The notes beneath the pieces were generated by a model. That model saw only the letters and a program-made list of their open reading frames with translations. It had not been told where the DNA came from and made no database searches. The position numbers were made by a program, and so were the translations under genes. Below are positions 33,820-43,571 of a stretch of DNA of 62,180 nt, piece by piece. Each line of letters starts with the position of its first letter. Position 1 is the first letter of the stretch. Source of the stretch: Oscillospiraceae bacterium (GTDB lineage Bacteria > Bacillota > Clostridia > Oscillospirales > Ruminococcaceae); the NCBI GenBank assembly GCA_017468865.1, contig JAFUHM010000020.1:1-62180 (forward strand), read 5' to 3'.

Positions 33820-35361
33820 TCAGTTGATGGCTACCAGATAAGCGCCGCCTTCGATGATGCTGAATGTAGCATAACCGCTGCTGTTGATGGTGGTCGTGCC
33901 TACTGCGTTGAGTGCGCCTGTGTCCTTGTTGTAGTAGTAGAGGGTAGCAGAATAGCCGGCTCTCTTCTTGGACAGCTTGAGGGAAACATCGGCAGGTACC
34001 TGGAGAGCACCGAATGTGTTGCCCAGACCTACCTGTGCTGTGCTTACTGCGGCAGCCTTCACGGACTTGGAAACATCAGCAGGGATATACTTGATGTTGT
34101 ACTCGGTAACTATGCTCATGCTCTTGGGCTGACCCTTGACATCGTTGCCGTTGATGGTCCATCTTGCGCCGTTGCCGAGAACGAATACGAGGTTGAGGTC
34201 GTAGCCCTTGATCCACTTGAGGATCTCAGCGTCAACAGTCGTAGCACCGTTCATCTTGACATAGATGGTGTCGCCTATCTTAGCGTAACGCTGGAGGTAT
34301 CTGAGGATGCCGTTGGTACCCTGATAGGACTTGCCGCCGTTGATGTAGGGAGTGCCTGCCTGAGGCTCTGCAGCGGTGGAAGAAGTGGTAGTGGTGGTCT
34401 TGTTCCTGTTGGTTATGGTGTTCTGATAGGAAAGATAAGGATCCTGGAGAACATTGTTGGTGGAAGCCACGCCGTTGTAGTACCACTTGCCGTTGTAGTA
34501 GTAATAGCCCTGGTTAGCGGGAGTGGTGGTATTGCCGCCCACGGGAACTACTGCATCCTTGTCATAGTCGGAAGCATAGAGAGCGGAAGCAAAGTTGGGA
34601 TAATACTTCTTTGTCTTGGAGCTGTAATAAGTGCCGACTGCCCTTGCTGTCTCATCAGCGATGTATCCTACATACTGCATCTTGGAAGTATCGCCGTTGG
34701 CAGCTGCATATGCGCTTGCATAGTTGGGGAAGTAAGTCTCGGTGCTGGTAACATAGTAAAGACCGGATCTTACATTTGTGGGAGTAGTGGCAACAGTCGT
34801 GCCTCTCCAGTAAACATATGCACTTCCGCCGCCTGCAGCGACAGCAGCATCATATGTGTTGTAGTATCTGTTGGTGTAGGAGTTGTACCATCCGTTTGTG
34901 GTGTTGCTGCCGCTTACAACATAGGAGCTGTTGAAGAGGGATGCAGCATATGCTTCCTGATAGGTGGGATAGTATCTGCCTGTATAGGTGCTGTAATAGG
35001 GATATGCGGAAGAATACGCATTGGACCAGTTGTAATATGTGGTGCCTACGACTGCGATATTGGCATCGGGAGCACGGTATGCAACTGTATAGTCGGAACC
35101 GCCGTCAGCAACTGCTGCGGACTCGGAGTTGTAGTACTTGCCTGTGTTGGAAGAATAGTATACAGCGACCACATTGGAAGGAACGTTGGTAGTGCTGGTA
35201 TACATATAGCCGTGGCCGGCAGCCTGTGCATCAAAGGGATCGGTAAAATAAACGCCGTTGACATAGTAATAAGTACCGTAGGGTACCGCAGAAACTACCG
35301 CAGACATGGTCTGCAGTGCAATAACAGCAGCAGCAAGAGCCGCTATTCTCTTTTTCTTCAT
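33820..35361 (-). CDS. Secreted Tyr-rich repeat surface protein
   Basis: A 513-residue exported protein. Signal peptide 1-26 (cleavage after VVSA). Residues 28-320 hold about six or seven units of roughly 42 residues of the pattern YYxxxTxxYYxxxxxAxAA, extremely rich in Tyr, Ala, Ser and Thr; a Thr-rich linker (about 325-345) precedes a globular C-terminal domain (350-513) that resembles domains in other clostridial surface proteins (DTIYVKMNGATTVDAEILKW, ARWTINGNDV). ATG at 35361 is chosen from AAAGGA. Own promoter and terminator. No anchoring motif is seen. Function unknown; adhesion or matrix formation is a guess. Confidence 0.8.
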   Translation of the reverse strand: MKKKRIAALAAAVIALQTMSAVVSAVPYGTYYYVNGVYFTDPFDAQAAGHGYMYTSTTNVPSNVVAVYYSSNTGKYYNSESAAVADGGSDYTVAYRAPDANIAVVGTTYYNWSNAYSSAYPYYSTYTGRYYPTYQEAYAASLFNSSYVVSGSNTTNGWYNSYTNRYYNTYDAAVAAGGGSAYVYWRGTTVATTPTNVRSGLYYVTSTETYFPNYASAYAAANGDTSKMQYVGYIADETARAVGTYYSSKTKKYYPNFASALYASDYDKDAVVPVGGNTTTPANQGYYYYNGKWYYNGVASTNNVLQDPYLSYQNTITNRNKTTTTTSSTAAEPQAGTPYINGGKSYQGTNGILRYLQRYAKIGDTIYVKMNGATTVDAEILKWIKGYDLNLVFVLGNGARWTINGNDVKGQPKSMSIVTEYNIKYIPADVSKSVKAAAVSTAQVGLGNTFGALQVPADVSLKLSKKRAGYSATLYYYNKDTGALNAVGTTTINSSGYATFSIIEGGAYLVAIN

Positions 35362-35421
35362 AGTAGTCATCCTTTCATTATATGTGAGGGGTCCCCATAG
35401 AATTCCCCTTATACAAATATC

Positions 35422-35450
35422 ATTGTATCACATATGATGATATAAATCAA
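35422..35450 (-). promoter_or_regulatory. Promoter of the Tyr-rich protein gene
   Basis: Minus strand TTGATT (35445-35450), 17 bp, TACAAT (35422-35427) with TGTGA directly upstream of the -10. Confidence 0.75.
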
Positions 35451-35495
35451 TAGTCATTTTACCCAAATATATTACAAAATAATTACAATTCACAC

Positions 35496-35525
35496 AAAAA
35501 GAGACGGAGGCTCGCCCCCGTCTCC
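35496..35525 (-). terminator. Terminator of the BFD-like gene
   Basis: On the minus strand GAGACGG pairs with CCGTCTC (35501-35507 with 35518-35524) and is followed by TTTTT. It starts a few bases beyond the gene's stop. Confidence 0.8.
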
Positions 35526-35531
35526 GATGCG

Positions 35532-35726
35532 TCAGGTACTCATGATCTCGGATATGGCATCCATTATCTTGTCATGACATCCTCCGCAGCCCGTGGAACA
35601 TCCTGTCATCTGCTGGACTTCCTCGAACTCACGCTCAAGATCTGTAAATGTCTCGCTGGTGTGGACAGCGTTCTCCACATCATTGTAGGTCACGTTCATG
35701 CAGTTGCAAAGTACGGTGTTTTCCAT
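35532..35726 (-). CDS. BFD-like [2Fe-2S] ferredoxin
   Basis: A 64-residue protein of the bacterioferritin-associated ferredoxin (Fer2_BFD) type. Four cysteines are arranged as CNC near the N-terminus (LCNCMNVT) and CSTGCGGC near the C-terminus, the usual 2Fe-2S cluster set. Start at ATG 35726 after AAGGAGG. It is a stand-alone module here, not part of a larger reductase; iron or redox partner unknown. Confidence 0.85.
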   Translation of the reverse strand: MENTVLCNCMNVTYNDVENAVHTSETFTDLEREFEEVQQMTGCSTGCGGCHDKIMDAISEIMST

Positions 35727-35746
35727 ATGGATCCTCCTTTATTTGA

Positions 35747-35759
35747 CCGGCAGTGCCGG
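35747..35759. promoter_or_regulatory. 13-bp palindrome upstream of the BFD-like gene
   Basis: CCGGCAGTGCCGG is a perfect dyad around a central G, just upstream of the ribosome site and in the short gap after the DUF389 gene. It may be an operator or a minor hairpin in the transcript. Confidence 0.3.
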
Positions 35760-35791
35760 AGATCGATATGTGCAGGGCGGACATCCCGTGC

Positions 35792-37303
35792 TCATTCGGC
35801 GGATGTCTCCTCCGTATCGGCTGTTTCTTCGTCCCCGGACATCTCCGTGACGGGGATCTCCTCGATATCGTCCTGTCCTATCAGCTCCTCCGATGCCACG
35901 AACACCTCCGCACGGGATGCGCCCGTCTCGGCTCTGAGCCAGTTCTCAAGGGTCTGCTGCTGTTCGGCGGTCAGCTCATGCTCGGAATTTGCCACAAGGA
36001 CGGTTATCTCGCCCTGTGCATCGGTCATGGTGCCGCACCTGATGTCGGTGAGATAGGCAAAGACGGACTGCGCCTTCTGAGCAAGGGCTTTGTGATCTGT
36101 ACGGGCGGCTTTCTCCGCCTCATACTCATCTATCTTCTCACGAAGGCTCTCTATCTCCTCATCCTTCTCCTCAACTATCCTGTTGAGGTCGTTTATGGCT
36201 TCCTCACGGATATAGGATGTTATTCGCTCATTGGAGGACTGTTCCGCTTCGCCGAAGAGGGCGTAGAACTCTTCCTCGGTTATCCCCTTTGATGTGAGGG
36301 TCTGGGTGACTTTGAGCTGATAGTCTCCCAGCCCGTGATCGGGAAGGGTGGAGCGGACAGCTTCTATCACATCATCGGTGAGAGTCGCACCCACAAGTGA
36401 TACGGATATCTCCTTTGCCTTGCTGTCATATGAGGACATGACCACCTGCGTGTCGCTGAAACGGAACTCGTCGGAAATAAACCTCTTGACATTGGCACTC
36501 TGCACCGAATCATAGACAGTGGTGGCTCCGATATACACAGAGGGCGCCGCCACTATGATGACGATGAGGAATATGACACGGTTGATGACACGCTGCTTTG
36601 CTACAGTCAGGCTCTTGTGATAGGGGACGCCGAGTATCATGGTTATCACCATCGTGGCAAGGGCGATAAACAGCGTATTTATCAGGAAAAGGTAGAAACC
36701 TCCCAGAAAGAACTTCAACTGCCCCGTGCCTATGCCGTAGCCTGCGGTGCAGAGGGGCGGCATCAGCGCCGTAGCTATCGCCACTCCGGGGATGACATTG
36801 CCCTTCTTCCGCCTGGTGCTGCCTATCATGCCTGCGATGCCGCCGAAGGTGGCGATCAGCACATCCCATATTGTGGGGCTTATCCTTGCGATCATCTCCG
36901 ATGAAGCCTCGGACAGCGGTGATATGAAGAAATACAGCGACGACGTGGTGAGGCTTATCATGACCTGTGTGGCAAATCGGGTGAATGCCTTCCGCAAAAG
37001 CGACAGATCCCTCACCGCAAGGGAATAGCCCATCGTCATGATGCCGCTCATGAGGGGCGATACGAGCATCGCACCTATTATCACAGCGGTGGAATTGACA
37101 TTCAGCCCGATGGATGCGATGAACGTAGCCATCATCAGTATCCACATATTCGGGCCGTGGATGACCGTGTTCTCGAGCATCATGGTGTCGATCTCTTCAT
37201 AGCTCATCATGTCATCGGATATGTCGAAGACCGACTTGAAATAGCCCTTTATAGGGGATGCCGACGGCTCCCTGCCCGGGTCGGCGGCTCTTTTACTGCT
37301 CAT
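35792..37303 (-). CDS. DUF389 family membrane protein
   Basis: A 503-residue membrane protein of the DUF389/TIGR00341 type, function unknown. About six hydrophobic segments (45-275) carry the family hallmarks NSTAVIIGAMLVSPLM and GVAIATALMPPLCTAGYGIG. A cytoplasmic C-terminal half follows with a coiled coil (about 375-410) and an acidic tail. ATG at 37303 is chosen from GGGAGGAC; an upstream ATG overlapping the chemoreceptor stop is less likely. It follows the MCP gene and may be co-transcribed. Confidence 0.87.
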   Translation of the reverse strand: MSSKRAADPGREPSASPIKGYFKSVFDISDDMMSYEEIDTMMLENTVIHGPNMWILMMATFIASIGLNVNSTAVIIGAMLVSPLMSGIMTMGYSLAVRDLSLLRKAFTRFATQVMISLTTSSLYFFISPLSEASSEMIARISPTIWDVLIATFGGIAGMIGSTRRKKGNVIPGVAIATALMPPLCTAGYGIGTGQLKFFLGGFYLFLINTLFIALATMVITMILGVPYHKSLTVAKQRVINRVIFLIVIIVAAPSVYIGATTVYDSVQSANVKRFISDEFRFSDTQVVMSSYDSKAKEISVSLVGATLTDDVIEAVRSTLPDHGLGDYQLKVTQTLTSKGITEEEFYALFGEAEQSSNERITSYIREEAINDLNRIVEEKDEEIESLREKIDEYEAEKAARTDHKALAQKAQSVFAYLTDIRCGTMTDAQGEITVLVANSEHELTAEQQQTLENWLRAETGASRAEVFVASEELIGQDDIEEIPVTEMSGDEETADTEETSAE

Positions 37304-37317
37304 TCTCTGTCCTCCCG

Positions 37318-39264
37318 TCATGCTTTGAGCACCTTGACCTGATCCTTGAGCGTCCTTGACCTGGTGGCAAGCTGCTGGCAGGATGCCGCCGATTCCTGTG
37401 CAGTGGCGCTGTTCTGTGAGATGACATCGGAGATGCGCCCGAGGGCATCATTTATCATATCTATGTCGGATGCCTGGTTTGCCGAATCGTTGGATATGGC
37501 ATTGACAAGGCGGCTGGTCTCCTCCGCACGGCGGGTGATCTCTCCCATGGAGGAAGTCACGCTTTCCACAAGGTCACAGCCTGCCGATACAGCCTCGGTC
37601 GTGGCGGTTATCAGTTCATTTGTCTCCTTCGCCGCATCCGCAGACTTGGACGCAAGGTTGCGCACTTCGTCGGCGACCACCGCAAAGCCCTTGCCTGCCG
37701 CACCTGCCCTTGCAGCCTCGACTGCCGCATTGAGGGCAAGGATATTGGTCTGGAATGCGATGTTGTCTATCGTCTCGATTATGCCTGCGATGTCCGCCGA
37801 GCGGCGTGCAATGTCCTCCATCGCTTCGGTGAGCTGCTTCATCGCCTCATTCTGGCGGGAGGAGCTTTCCTCCACGGATCTTGAAAGCTCGCTGGCACGG
37901 AATGCGTTTCCGGCATTCTGCTTTGTCTTTTCAAGCACGGAGGAGATCTTTCCCGAAAGCTCCTCCATAGCGGCAGCCTGTGTCACCGTGCCGTCCGCCA
38001 GCACCTGCGAACCTGCCGCCATCTGCTCCGAACCTATGTACACCGCCTCGGAGGAGCGGTCGATCTCGCTGACTATGCCCGACAGCCTGTCCCTGATGCG
38101 CTCAAAGGACTCCTGTATACGGGTAAAGTCCCCCATGTACCTGAGATCCGCAGACCGGGTGAAGTCACCGTCCGCCATGCCATCGAGCACACGGCTTATG
38201 TCCTGTATGTATGCGGAAAGGGTATGCTTTGTCTCCTGTAGGCGGCGGGTGAAGTCGCCTATCTCGTTCTTCGGGAGCCTGCTGCTGTCCACGTCGGGAA
38301 CGGAGAGGTCGCCCTTGTTCATGCCCTGCACCTGCATCCCTGCTTCAACGATGGGATCAATGGCTATCTTGCGGAGCATGAGCATCACAAGGCAGAAGGC
38401 AAGAGGGATAATGAGTGCGGCGACTCCCACCGAGCAGGTCACCATGAATGTCTTTGCGTTCTCCTTGGGCGCAGATGACATCCCCGCAAATACCGCACCT
38501 ATCACACGTCCGTATATGTCGGTGACAGCTTCGTACTGCGCCATGTACTTCTGCCCTGCAACAGTGACATCCTCATTGATGCTGTCACGCTGTGTAACGG
38601 CTTCCGTCACTTTCTGCGGCATCTCATCAGGCTCACCGCCCGTATCGATGGTGGATACTGCCGCCTTTGACCTGCCGCCGCTGATACTGTAAAAGGCAAA
38701 GTCGCATCCCGTGGACTCCTTTAACTTCTCAAGTGAGGATACATCACTGAGCTCATATCCCAGGAGCATTGCTCCCACTATCCTGCTGCCGTCCGCCTTG
38801 TCATGCACGGGCACGATATACACCGCACTCAGCGGCACCTTCTCATCGGCATAGAATCCCGACAAGGTCTTATCTTCATCCAGAGCGGCAGAAACATCAT
38901 ACTTTGCAAGTGAATAGTCTGCCGACATCCACAGCGGTATGCCGTCTTCGGAGATGAACAGGCAATAGGCACCGCCATCTATATCCGCATCGAGAAATAT
39001 CTCCCTGAGGACATTCGTATTGCCCTCCTTCACGGCAGAGGCAGTACGTGAGTCCGAGCTCATCAGATCCGACTTCATGTGAAGCATGGTGATAGCGTCA
39101 TTCATCTGAGAATCAAACACGTTCATGCCGATGTCAACGACTTTCTCGAAAGTATCATCGTTCTGCGCCGAACCGAAGGCTATGGAGAAGGCAACGGATA
39201 TTGCAAGGCTCAGCGCCACTATGCATGACACGATAAGGCTCACCGTCCGCTCCAGCTTTGTCAT
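37318..39264 (-). CDS. Methyl-accepting chemotaxis protein
   Basis: A 648-residue transmembrane receptor. First helix about 10-31; extracytoplasmic Cache-like sensor 35-275; second helix 277-300; HAMP; and a cytoplasmic signalling domain whose hairpin tip is intact ([20 protein letters not shown] and [15 protein letters not shown]). ATG at 39264 follows GGAGGTG. There are no chemotaxis or flagellar genes nearby, so it could serve a chromosomal Che system elsewhere. It is co-directional with tsaD, 22 bases away. Confidence 0.94.
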   Translation of the reverse strand: MTKLERTVSLIVSCIVALSLAISVAFSIAFGSAQNDDTFEKVVDIGMNVFDSQMNDAITMLHMKSDLMSSDSRTASAVKEGNTNVLREIFLDADIDGGAYCLFISEDGIPLWMSADYSLAKYDVSAALDEDKTLSGFYADEKVPLSAVYIVPVHDKADGSRIVGAMLLGYELSDVSSLEKLKESTGCDFAFYSISGGRSKAAVSTIDTGGEPDEMPQKVTEAVTQRDSINEDVTVAGQKYMAQYEAVTDIYGRVIGAVFAGMSSAPKENAKTFMVTCSVGVAALIIPLAFCLVMLMLRKIAIDPIVEAGMQVQGMNKGDLSVPDVDSSRLPKNEIGDFTRRLQETKHTLSAYIQDISRVLDGMADGDFTRSADLRYMGDFTRIQESFERIRDRLSGIVSEIDRSSEAVYIGSEQMAAGSQVLADGTVTQAAAMEELSGKISSVLEKTKQNAGNAFRASELSRSVEESSSRQNEAMKQLTEAMEDIARRSADIAGIIETIDNIAFQTNILALNAAVEAARAGAAGKGFAVVADEVRNLASKSADAAKETNELITATTEAVSAGCDLVESVTSSMGEITRRAEETSRLVNAISNDSANQASDIDMINDALGRISDVISQNSATAQESAASCQQLATRSRTLKDQVKVLKA

Positions 39265-39286
39265 ATCCGTTCACCTCCGATCAGTT

Positions 39287-40291
39287 CTACAGGCTCAGAG
39301 TCGCCACTGCATTAAGGCTTTCATCCGCACGCTTCCCCGCAAGGAAGTCGTAATACCCTTGACAGGCTATCATCGAGCCGTTGTCGCCGCACAGCGACAG
39401 AGGCGGCATACAGAACCTGTAACCGTTCCTCTCACAGGCCTTCTCGAGCGCCTGACGCACGCCAGTATTTGCCGACACTCCTCCTGCGACTGCGACTGTC
39501 TTGTACCCGTACATTTTTGCCGCCGCCATGGTCTTGTCCGTAAGTATCTTTGCGGCGGTATGCTCAAAGGAAGCTGCAAGGCCGTCCTTGTCTATCTCCT
39601 CGCCCTTCTGCTCGGCATTGTGCGCAAGATTGATGACCGCCGTCTTCAGCCCCGAAAAGGAGAAGTCCAGTTCGTTCTCCGTGTGGGGGATGGGGAGCTT
39701 GTATGCGTGTCTGTCTCCCCTGCGTGCCGCCCTGTCGATATGCACGCCGCCCGGATAGGGAAATCCCAGCACCCTTGCGCACTTGTCGAAGGCTTCACCC
39801 GCCGCATCGTCATGTGTCCTGCCTATGACCTCATACTCGGTGTAGCCCATGACACGCACCAGCATGGTATGTCCGCCGCTCGCCACAAGGCAGAGATATG
39901 GCGGCTCAAGGTCGGGATGGGCGATGTAGTTAGATGCTATATGACCTGCGATGTGATGCACGGGGACAAGAGGCTTGTCTGCCGCCATGGCGAGCCCCTT
40001 GGCGAAGGATGTCCCCACCAGGAGCGCACCGATAAGTCCCGGAGCATAGGTGACTGCCACCGCATCTATATCCGCAAGGGTCACTCCTGCCCGTGACAGG
40101 GCGCTGTCCACCGTATGCAGGATATTCTCACAGTGCCGCCGTGATGCAAGTTCGGGCACCACTCCGCCGAATTTGCGGTGTTCGTCCGCCTGTGAAGCTA
40201 CCACATCCGAAAGTATCGTCCTGCCGTCCGCCGACACCGATGCCGCCGTTTCATCGCACGAGGACTCTATCCCCAATATATATACCGACAT
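39287..40291 (-). CDS. tsaD: tRNA threonylcarbamoyladenosine transferase TsaD
   Basis: A 334-residue enzyme that with partner proteins places threonylcarbamoyl on A37 of ANN-decoding tRNAs. Signature ILGIESSCDETAAS at the start, HHIAGHIAS with the metal-binding His, SGGHT, and GGVSANTGVR near the end. Full length. ATG at 40291 follows CAGGAG. It follows rimI by one base. Confidence 0.97.
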   Translation of the reverse strand: MSVYILGIESSCDETAASVSADGRTILSDVVASQADEHRKFGGVVPELASRRHCENILHTVDSALSRAGVTLADIDAVAVTYAPGLIGALLVGTSFAKGLAMAADKPLVPVHHIAGHIASNYIAHPDLEPPYLCLVASGGHTMLVRVMGYTEYEVIGRTHDDAAGEAFDKCARVLGFPYPGGVHIDRAARRGDRHAYKLPIPHTENELDFSFSGLKTAVINLAHNAEQKGEEIDKDGLAASFEHTAAKILTDKTMAAAKMYGYKTVAVAGGVSANTGVRQALEKACERNGYRFCMPPLSLCGDNGSMIACQGYYDFLAGKRADESLNAVATLSL

Positions 40292-40292
40292 A

Positions 40293-40709
40293 TTATCTCC
40301 TGAGTATCATGACCGCCGCATCATCGGGCGGGTCCGAGTAAAATCCTTTCCGAAGGGCGATGCGCTCGAAGCCCATCTTCTCGTAGAAGGCTGCCGCCCC
40401 CGTATTCGCCTGCCTCACTTCAAGGGAGATATCCCCGGAGGTGAGCTGCATGAATATGCGCATCAGCTCTGCCGCTGTCCCTTTCCTGCGGTGGGCGGGA
40501 TGTACGGCTATGCGTGATATGTATGAGCTTGCCCCGTCGCAGTCGCCGAATATGTATCCGATGATGCCGTCCTCCTCGCACACAAGGGACACGCCGAGGG
40601 CATTGTCCGCCTCAGCCCTTATCCCGTTCTCGCTCCACGGGTCGGGAAAGCACAACTTCTCTGTCTCGTACACGGACGGTGCGTCCGCTATGTCAAATCT
40701 GCGTATCAT
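40293..40709 (-). CDS. rimI: Ribosomal protein S18 N-acetyltransferase
   Basis: A 138-residue GNAT acetyltransferase, the usual neighbour of tsaD. The acetyl-CoA loop is in HPAHRRKGTAAELM, and SLEVRQANTGAAAFYEKMGF is the RimI-type C-terminus. ATG at 40709 overlaps the dusB end by 17 bases, so translation is coupled. Confidence 0.9.
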   Translation of the reverse strand: MIRRFDIADAPSVYETEKLCFPDPWSENGIRAEADNALGVSLVCEEDGIIGYIFGDCDGASSYISRIAVHPAHRRKGTAAELMRIFMQLTSGDISLEVRQANTGAAAFYEKMGFERIALRKGFYSDPPDDAAVMILRR

Positions 40710-41670
40710 TTCTTATCTCATCCGCCAGCGTCCTTACGTCGTCAAGGGTCTTCAGCATACCGCATCTTCCCCTGTACTTCGCAGCATTCTTTATCCCTCT
40801 GATGTAGAAGGAGCAGAGCCTGCGTGCCTCCGCCATGGCAAGGCGCTCGCCCTTGAAGGAGACTGCCATTTCAGTCTGCCGTATCATTTCCGAAAGACGC
40901 TCATCTATGGAGGGAGGTGCCAGCTCCTCGCCCGTGGCAAGGAAATGCCTTACCCTCTCGAATATCCACGGGTCGCCGTAGCTCCCTCTTCCTATCATGA
41001 CCAGATCACAGCCCGTGACATCATACATCCGCTTTGCTCCGGCAGGGGAAGTCACATCGCCGTTTCCTATGACGGGTATCTTTACCGCCTCTTTCACACG
41101 GCGTATCACATCCGGGTCCGCAATCCCGTGATACATCTGCATCCGTGTGCGCCCATGCACCGCTACTGCGGCTATGCCCGCATCTTCAAGGACGTGCGCC
41201 ATTTCGGGAGCGTTGATGCTGTCCGCATCCCAGCCTGCCCTTATCTTGCAGGTGACGGGGAGATCAACAGCCTTTACCACTGCCGATGCGATCTGTGCCG
41301 CACGGGGCACGTCACGCATAAGGGCGGAGCCGCTGCCGTTGCCTGCGATCTTCGGCACGGGGCATCCCATGTTTATATCTATGATGTCGGGGCCGAAGTC
41401 CGCAAGTCTCTTCGCCGCCTCCGCACAATAATACGGGTCATCGCCGAAAAGCTGGAGCGCATAGGGATGCTCACGCTCATCCACAGTGCAGAGTTCTTCC
41501 GTCTTTCGGTCGGAGAAGCACAGTCCCTTGGCGGATATCATTTCCGACACCGCATACGCCGCTCCATGCTCACGGCATATCATGCGGTATGCCCTGTCTG
41601 CCACGCTTGCCATGGGAGCGAGTGCCGCCGTCTTTTCTATACGGACACTGCCGATATTCAAATACTCCAT
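40693..41670 (-). CDS. dusB: tRNA-dihydrouridine synthase
   Basis: A 325-residue FMN-dependent enzyme that reduces uridine in tRNA. Conserved ALAPMASVADRAYR, ALQLFGDDP, NMGCPVPKI with the catalytic Cys, KIRAGWD and NGDVTS. DusB is the most likely subtype from length and neighbours. ATG at 41670; gap of 3 bases to rapZ. Confidence 0.92.
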   Translation of the reverse strand: MEYLNIGSVRIEKTAALAPMASVADRAYRMICREHGAAYAVSEMISAKGLCFSDRKTEELCTVDEREHPYALQLFGDDPYYCAEAAKRLADFGPDIIDINMGCPVPKIAGNGSGSALMRDVPRAAQIASAVVKAVDLPVTCKIRAGWDADSINAPEMAHVLEDAGIAAVAVHGRTRMQMYHGIADPDVIRRVKEAVKIPVIGNGDVTSPAGAKRMYDVTGCDLVMIGRGSYGDPWIFERVRHFLATGEELAPPSIDERLSEMIRQTEMAVSFKGERLAMAEARRLCSFYIRGIKNAAKYRGRCGMLKTLDDVRTLADEIRNDTQI

Positions 41671-41673
41671 ATA

Positions 41674-42561
41674 TTACTTTATCTTGCCTATCTCGATATC
41701 CCTGTGGTCTACCTTGACTTTGAGCCCCTGTGCGGACAGGTATTCACAGGTGCGCTCCGCAAATGTGATGCTGCGGTGCTTGCCGCCCGTACAGCCGAAC
41801 GCCACCACCAGTGAGGACTTGCCCTCATTGCGGTAGAGAGGTATCAGGAAATCCAGCAGGTCACGGAGCTTGTTTTCCAGTTCCACAGACTGAGGAAAGC
41901 TCATCACATAGTCACGCACGGGAGCGTCAAGCCCCGTGAGCCGCTTTAGCTCCTCTATGTAGAAGGGATTGGGAAGACACCTCACGTCGAACACGAGATC
42001 CGCATCAAGGCACGCCCCGTACTTGAAGCCGAAGGATACCACCTTCACCCTCATCTTCTCCGACGGATCCTCGATGAACATATCGGAGATCCTGTCACGC
42101 AGCTTTGCCAGCGAAAGCCCCGACGTATCCACATAATAGTCCGCCGACTCACGCAGCCGTGCCAGCATAGCCCTTTCCTCGGCAAGCGCGGAGGTAAGGG
42201 TCAGCCCCCTGCTCTTTTCAAGGGGATGGACACGCCTTGTCTCCTTGTACCTGTTTATCAGCACGCTGTCGGGAGCATCAAGGAAGAGTATGCGGACTTC
42301 GAGCCCCGAATTCTTCAGATATTCAAGGCCGCCGTGGAGCTCACTGAAAATGTCCGACCTGTCATCTGCGGCACTTCCCCTGATATCCGTCACCACAGCC
42401 ACATTGTTCATCTGACCGCTCGACTGCATACATATGTCCGCAAATTTGGGTATCAGCTGCGGAGGTATGTTGTCTATGACATAAAATCCTATGTCCTCAA
42501 GGGCATTTGCGGCGGTAGACTTGCCCGCTCCCGAAAGCCCTGTCACTATCAGAAAATTCAT
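41674..42561 (-). CDS. rapZ: RapZ/YvcJ-type nucleotide-binding adaptor
   Basis: A 295-residue P-loop protein. N-terminal Walker A GLSGAGKSTA (residues 6-15), and the C-terminal GCTGGKHRS nucleotide-binding loop typical of RapZ. In proteobacteria it guides RNase E to a small RNA; in Firmicutes YvcJ affects competence and wall-linked metabolism. ATG at 42561 is chosen from GAGGCAGGAT; an upstream GTG overlaps murB. Confidence 0.93.
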   Translation of the reverse strand: MNFLIVTGLSGAGKSTAANALEDIGFYVIDNIPPQLIPKFADICMQSSGQMNNVAVVTDIRGSAADDRSDIFSELHGGLEYLKNSGLEVRILFLDAPDSVLINRYKETRRVHPLEKSRGLTLTSALAEERAMLARLRESADYYVDTSGLSLAKLRDRISDMFIEDPSEKMRVKVVSFGFKYGACLDADLVFDVRCLPNPFYIEELKRLTGLDAPVRDYVMSFPQSVELENKLRDLLDFLIPLYRNEGKSSLVVAFGCTGGKHRSITFAERTCEYLSAQGLKVKVDHRDIEIGKIK

Positions 42562-42569
42562 ATCCTGCC

Positions 42570-43451
42570 TCACGAAACTATCTCAGGCTCCACCTCAAGG
42601 TCATAGCCTGTCTGCTGCTTTACTGTCCGTCTCACATGGTCTATGACCGCCATCACATCATCAAAGGTAGCGTCCCCCGTATTGATGACAAATCCCGAAT
42701 GTTTACGGCTGACCTGCGCTCCGCCTGCGGTATAGCCCTTGAGCCCGCACTGCTCGATGAGAGCGGCAGCATAGGCTCCCCGGGGCCGCTTGAAGGTAGA
42801 GCCTGCCGACCTGTATTCAAGGGGCTGCTTGTCACGCCGTTTCCCCATGAGTTCATCCATGCGTGCGGTGATCTCATCCGAATTCCCGGGAGCAAGGGCA
42901 AACTCCGCCGAAAGGCAGAATATCCGCTCATCCATGAGCCTGCTGTGACGGTAGCCGAGATCAAGCTCATCCGCCGAAAACTTCCGTATCTCTCCGCCGC
43001 AGACTGCCGTCACCGAGGCAAGCACATCCTTTATCTCGCCGCCGTATGCTCCTGCGTTCATGTACACCGCACCGCCCACCGATGCAGGTATGCCGTAGGC
43101 AAATTCCAGCCCCGTCAGGGACATATCCCTTGCCTTGACGCATACAGCCGACAAAGGCGCACCTGCACCGCAGATGATGCTGCTGCCCGTCACCTGTATA
43201 TCGGAGATCTCCCTGCCCATGTGTACGAACACCCTGTCAAGTTCTCCGTCTGCCACAAGCATATTTGAACCTTTCCCGATAAGGGTGAAGGCGATGTTCT
43301 CGTTTTCAAGGGCAATGAGCACCTGTGCGGCATTCTCTGCACCGAGCTCCGCCATCAGGGCATTGCCGCCCACTCCGAATGTCGTATGCTGCGACATCCT
43401 TTCCTTCCCGTACTTCACTCCGTAACGGTCAAAAATATTCTCAGCCGTCAA
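42570..43451 (-). CDS. murB: UDP-N-acetylenolpyruvoylglucosamine reductase
   Basis: A 293-residue FAD enzyme of peptidoglycan precursor synthesis. FAD-binding region FGVGGNALMAELG/LIGKGSNMLVADG, active-site Ser/Arg in YRSAGSTFKRPRG, and the C-terminal motif with a catalytic Glu. Start is TTG at 43451, with GGGGGAT seven bases upstream and a full N-terminus; no better ATG exists. The gene opens the operon murB-rapZ-dusB-rimI-tsaD. Confidence 0.94.
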   Translation of the reverse strand: MTAENIFDRYGVKYGKERMSQHTTFGVGGNALMAELGAENAAQVLIALENENIAFTLIGKGSNMLVADGELDRVFVHMGREISDIQVTGSSIICGAGAPLSAVCVKARDMSLTGLEFAYGIPASVGGAVYMNAGAYGGEIKDVLASVTAVCGGEIRKFSADELDLGYRHSRLMDERIFCLSAEFALAPGNSDEITARMDELMGKRRDKQPLEYRSAGSTFKRPRGAYAAALIEQCGLKGYTAGGAQVSRKHSGFVINTGDATFDDVMAVIDHVRRTVKQQTGYDLEVEPEIVS

Positions 43452-43532
43452 TATATATCCCCCAGTATATCCATCATTTTATCCAAATCGCTGCTTTCAG
43501 GAAAGCGGCAAGTATGCCGATATGCTGTTTAG

Positions 43533-43561
43533 ATTATACTACATTTCACGGAAAAAATCAA
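43533..43561 (-). promoter_or_regulatory. Promoter of the murB operon
   Basis: Minus strand TTGATT (43556-43561), 17 bp, TATAAT (43533-43538). About 75 bases of leader precede murB. Confidence 0.8.
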
Positions 43562-43571
43562 GTGCAATTTT

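Noticed and set aside
33811..35400. A 529-codon open frame on the plus strand opposite the Tyr-rich protein
   Set aside because: It is the mirror of the repetitive Tyr/Ala/Thr codons, has no ribosome site or recognisable product, and its translation is low in charged residues in a repeat-like pattern.
37346..38692. A 448-codon open frame opposite the chemoreceptor
   Set aside because: Ser/Ala-rich mirror of the conserved chemoreceptor helices; no start signal.
40441..41814. A 457-codon open frame opposite rimI, dusB and rapZ
   Set aside because: It crosses three confident genes and has a His/Arg/Cys-rich composition typical of antisense frames in GC-rich DNA.
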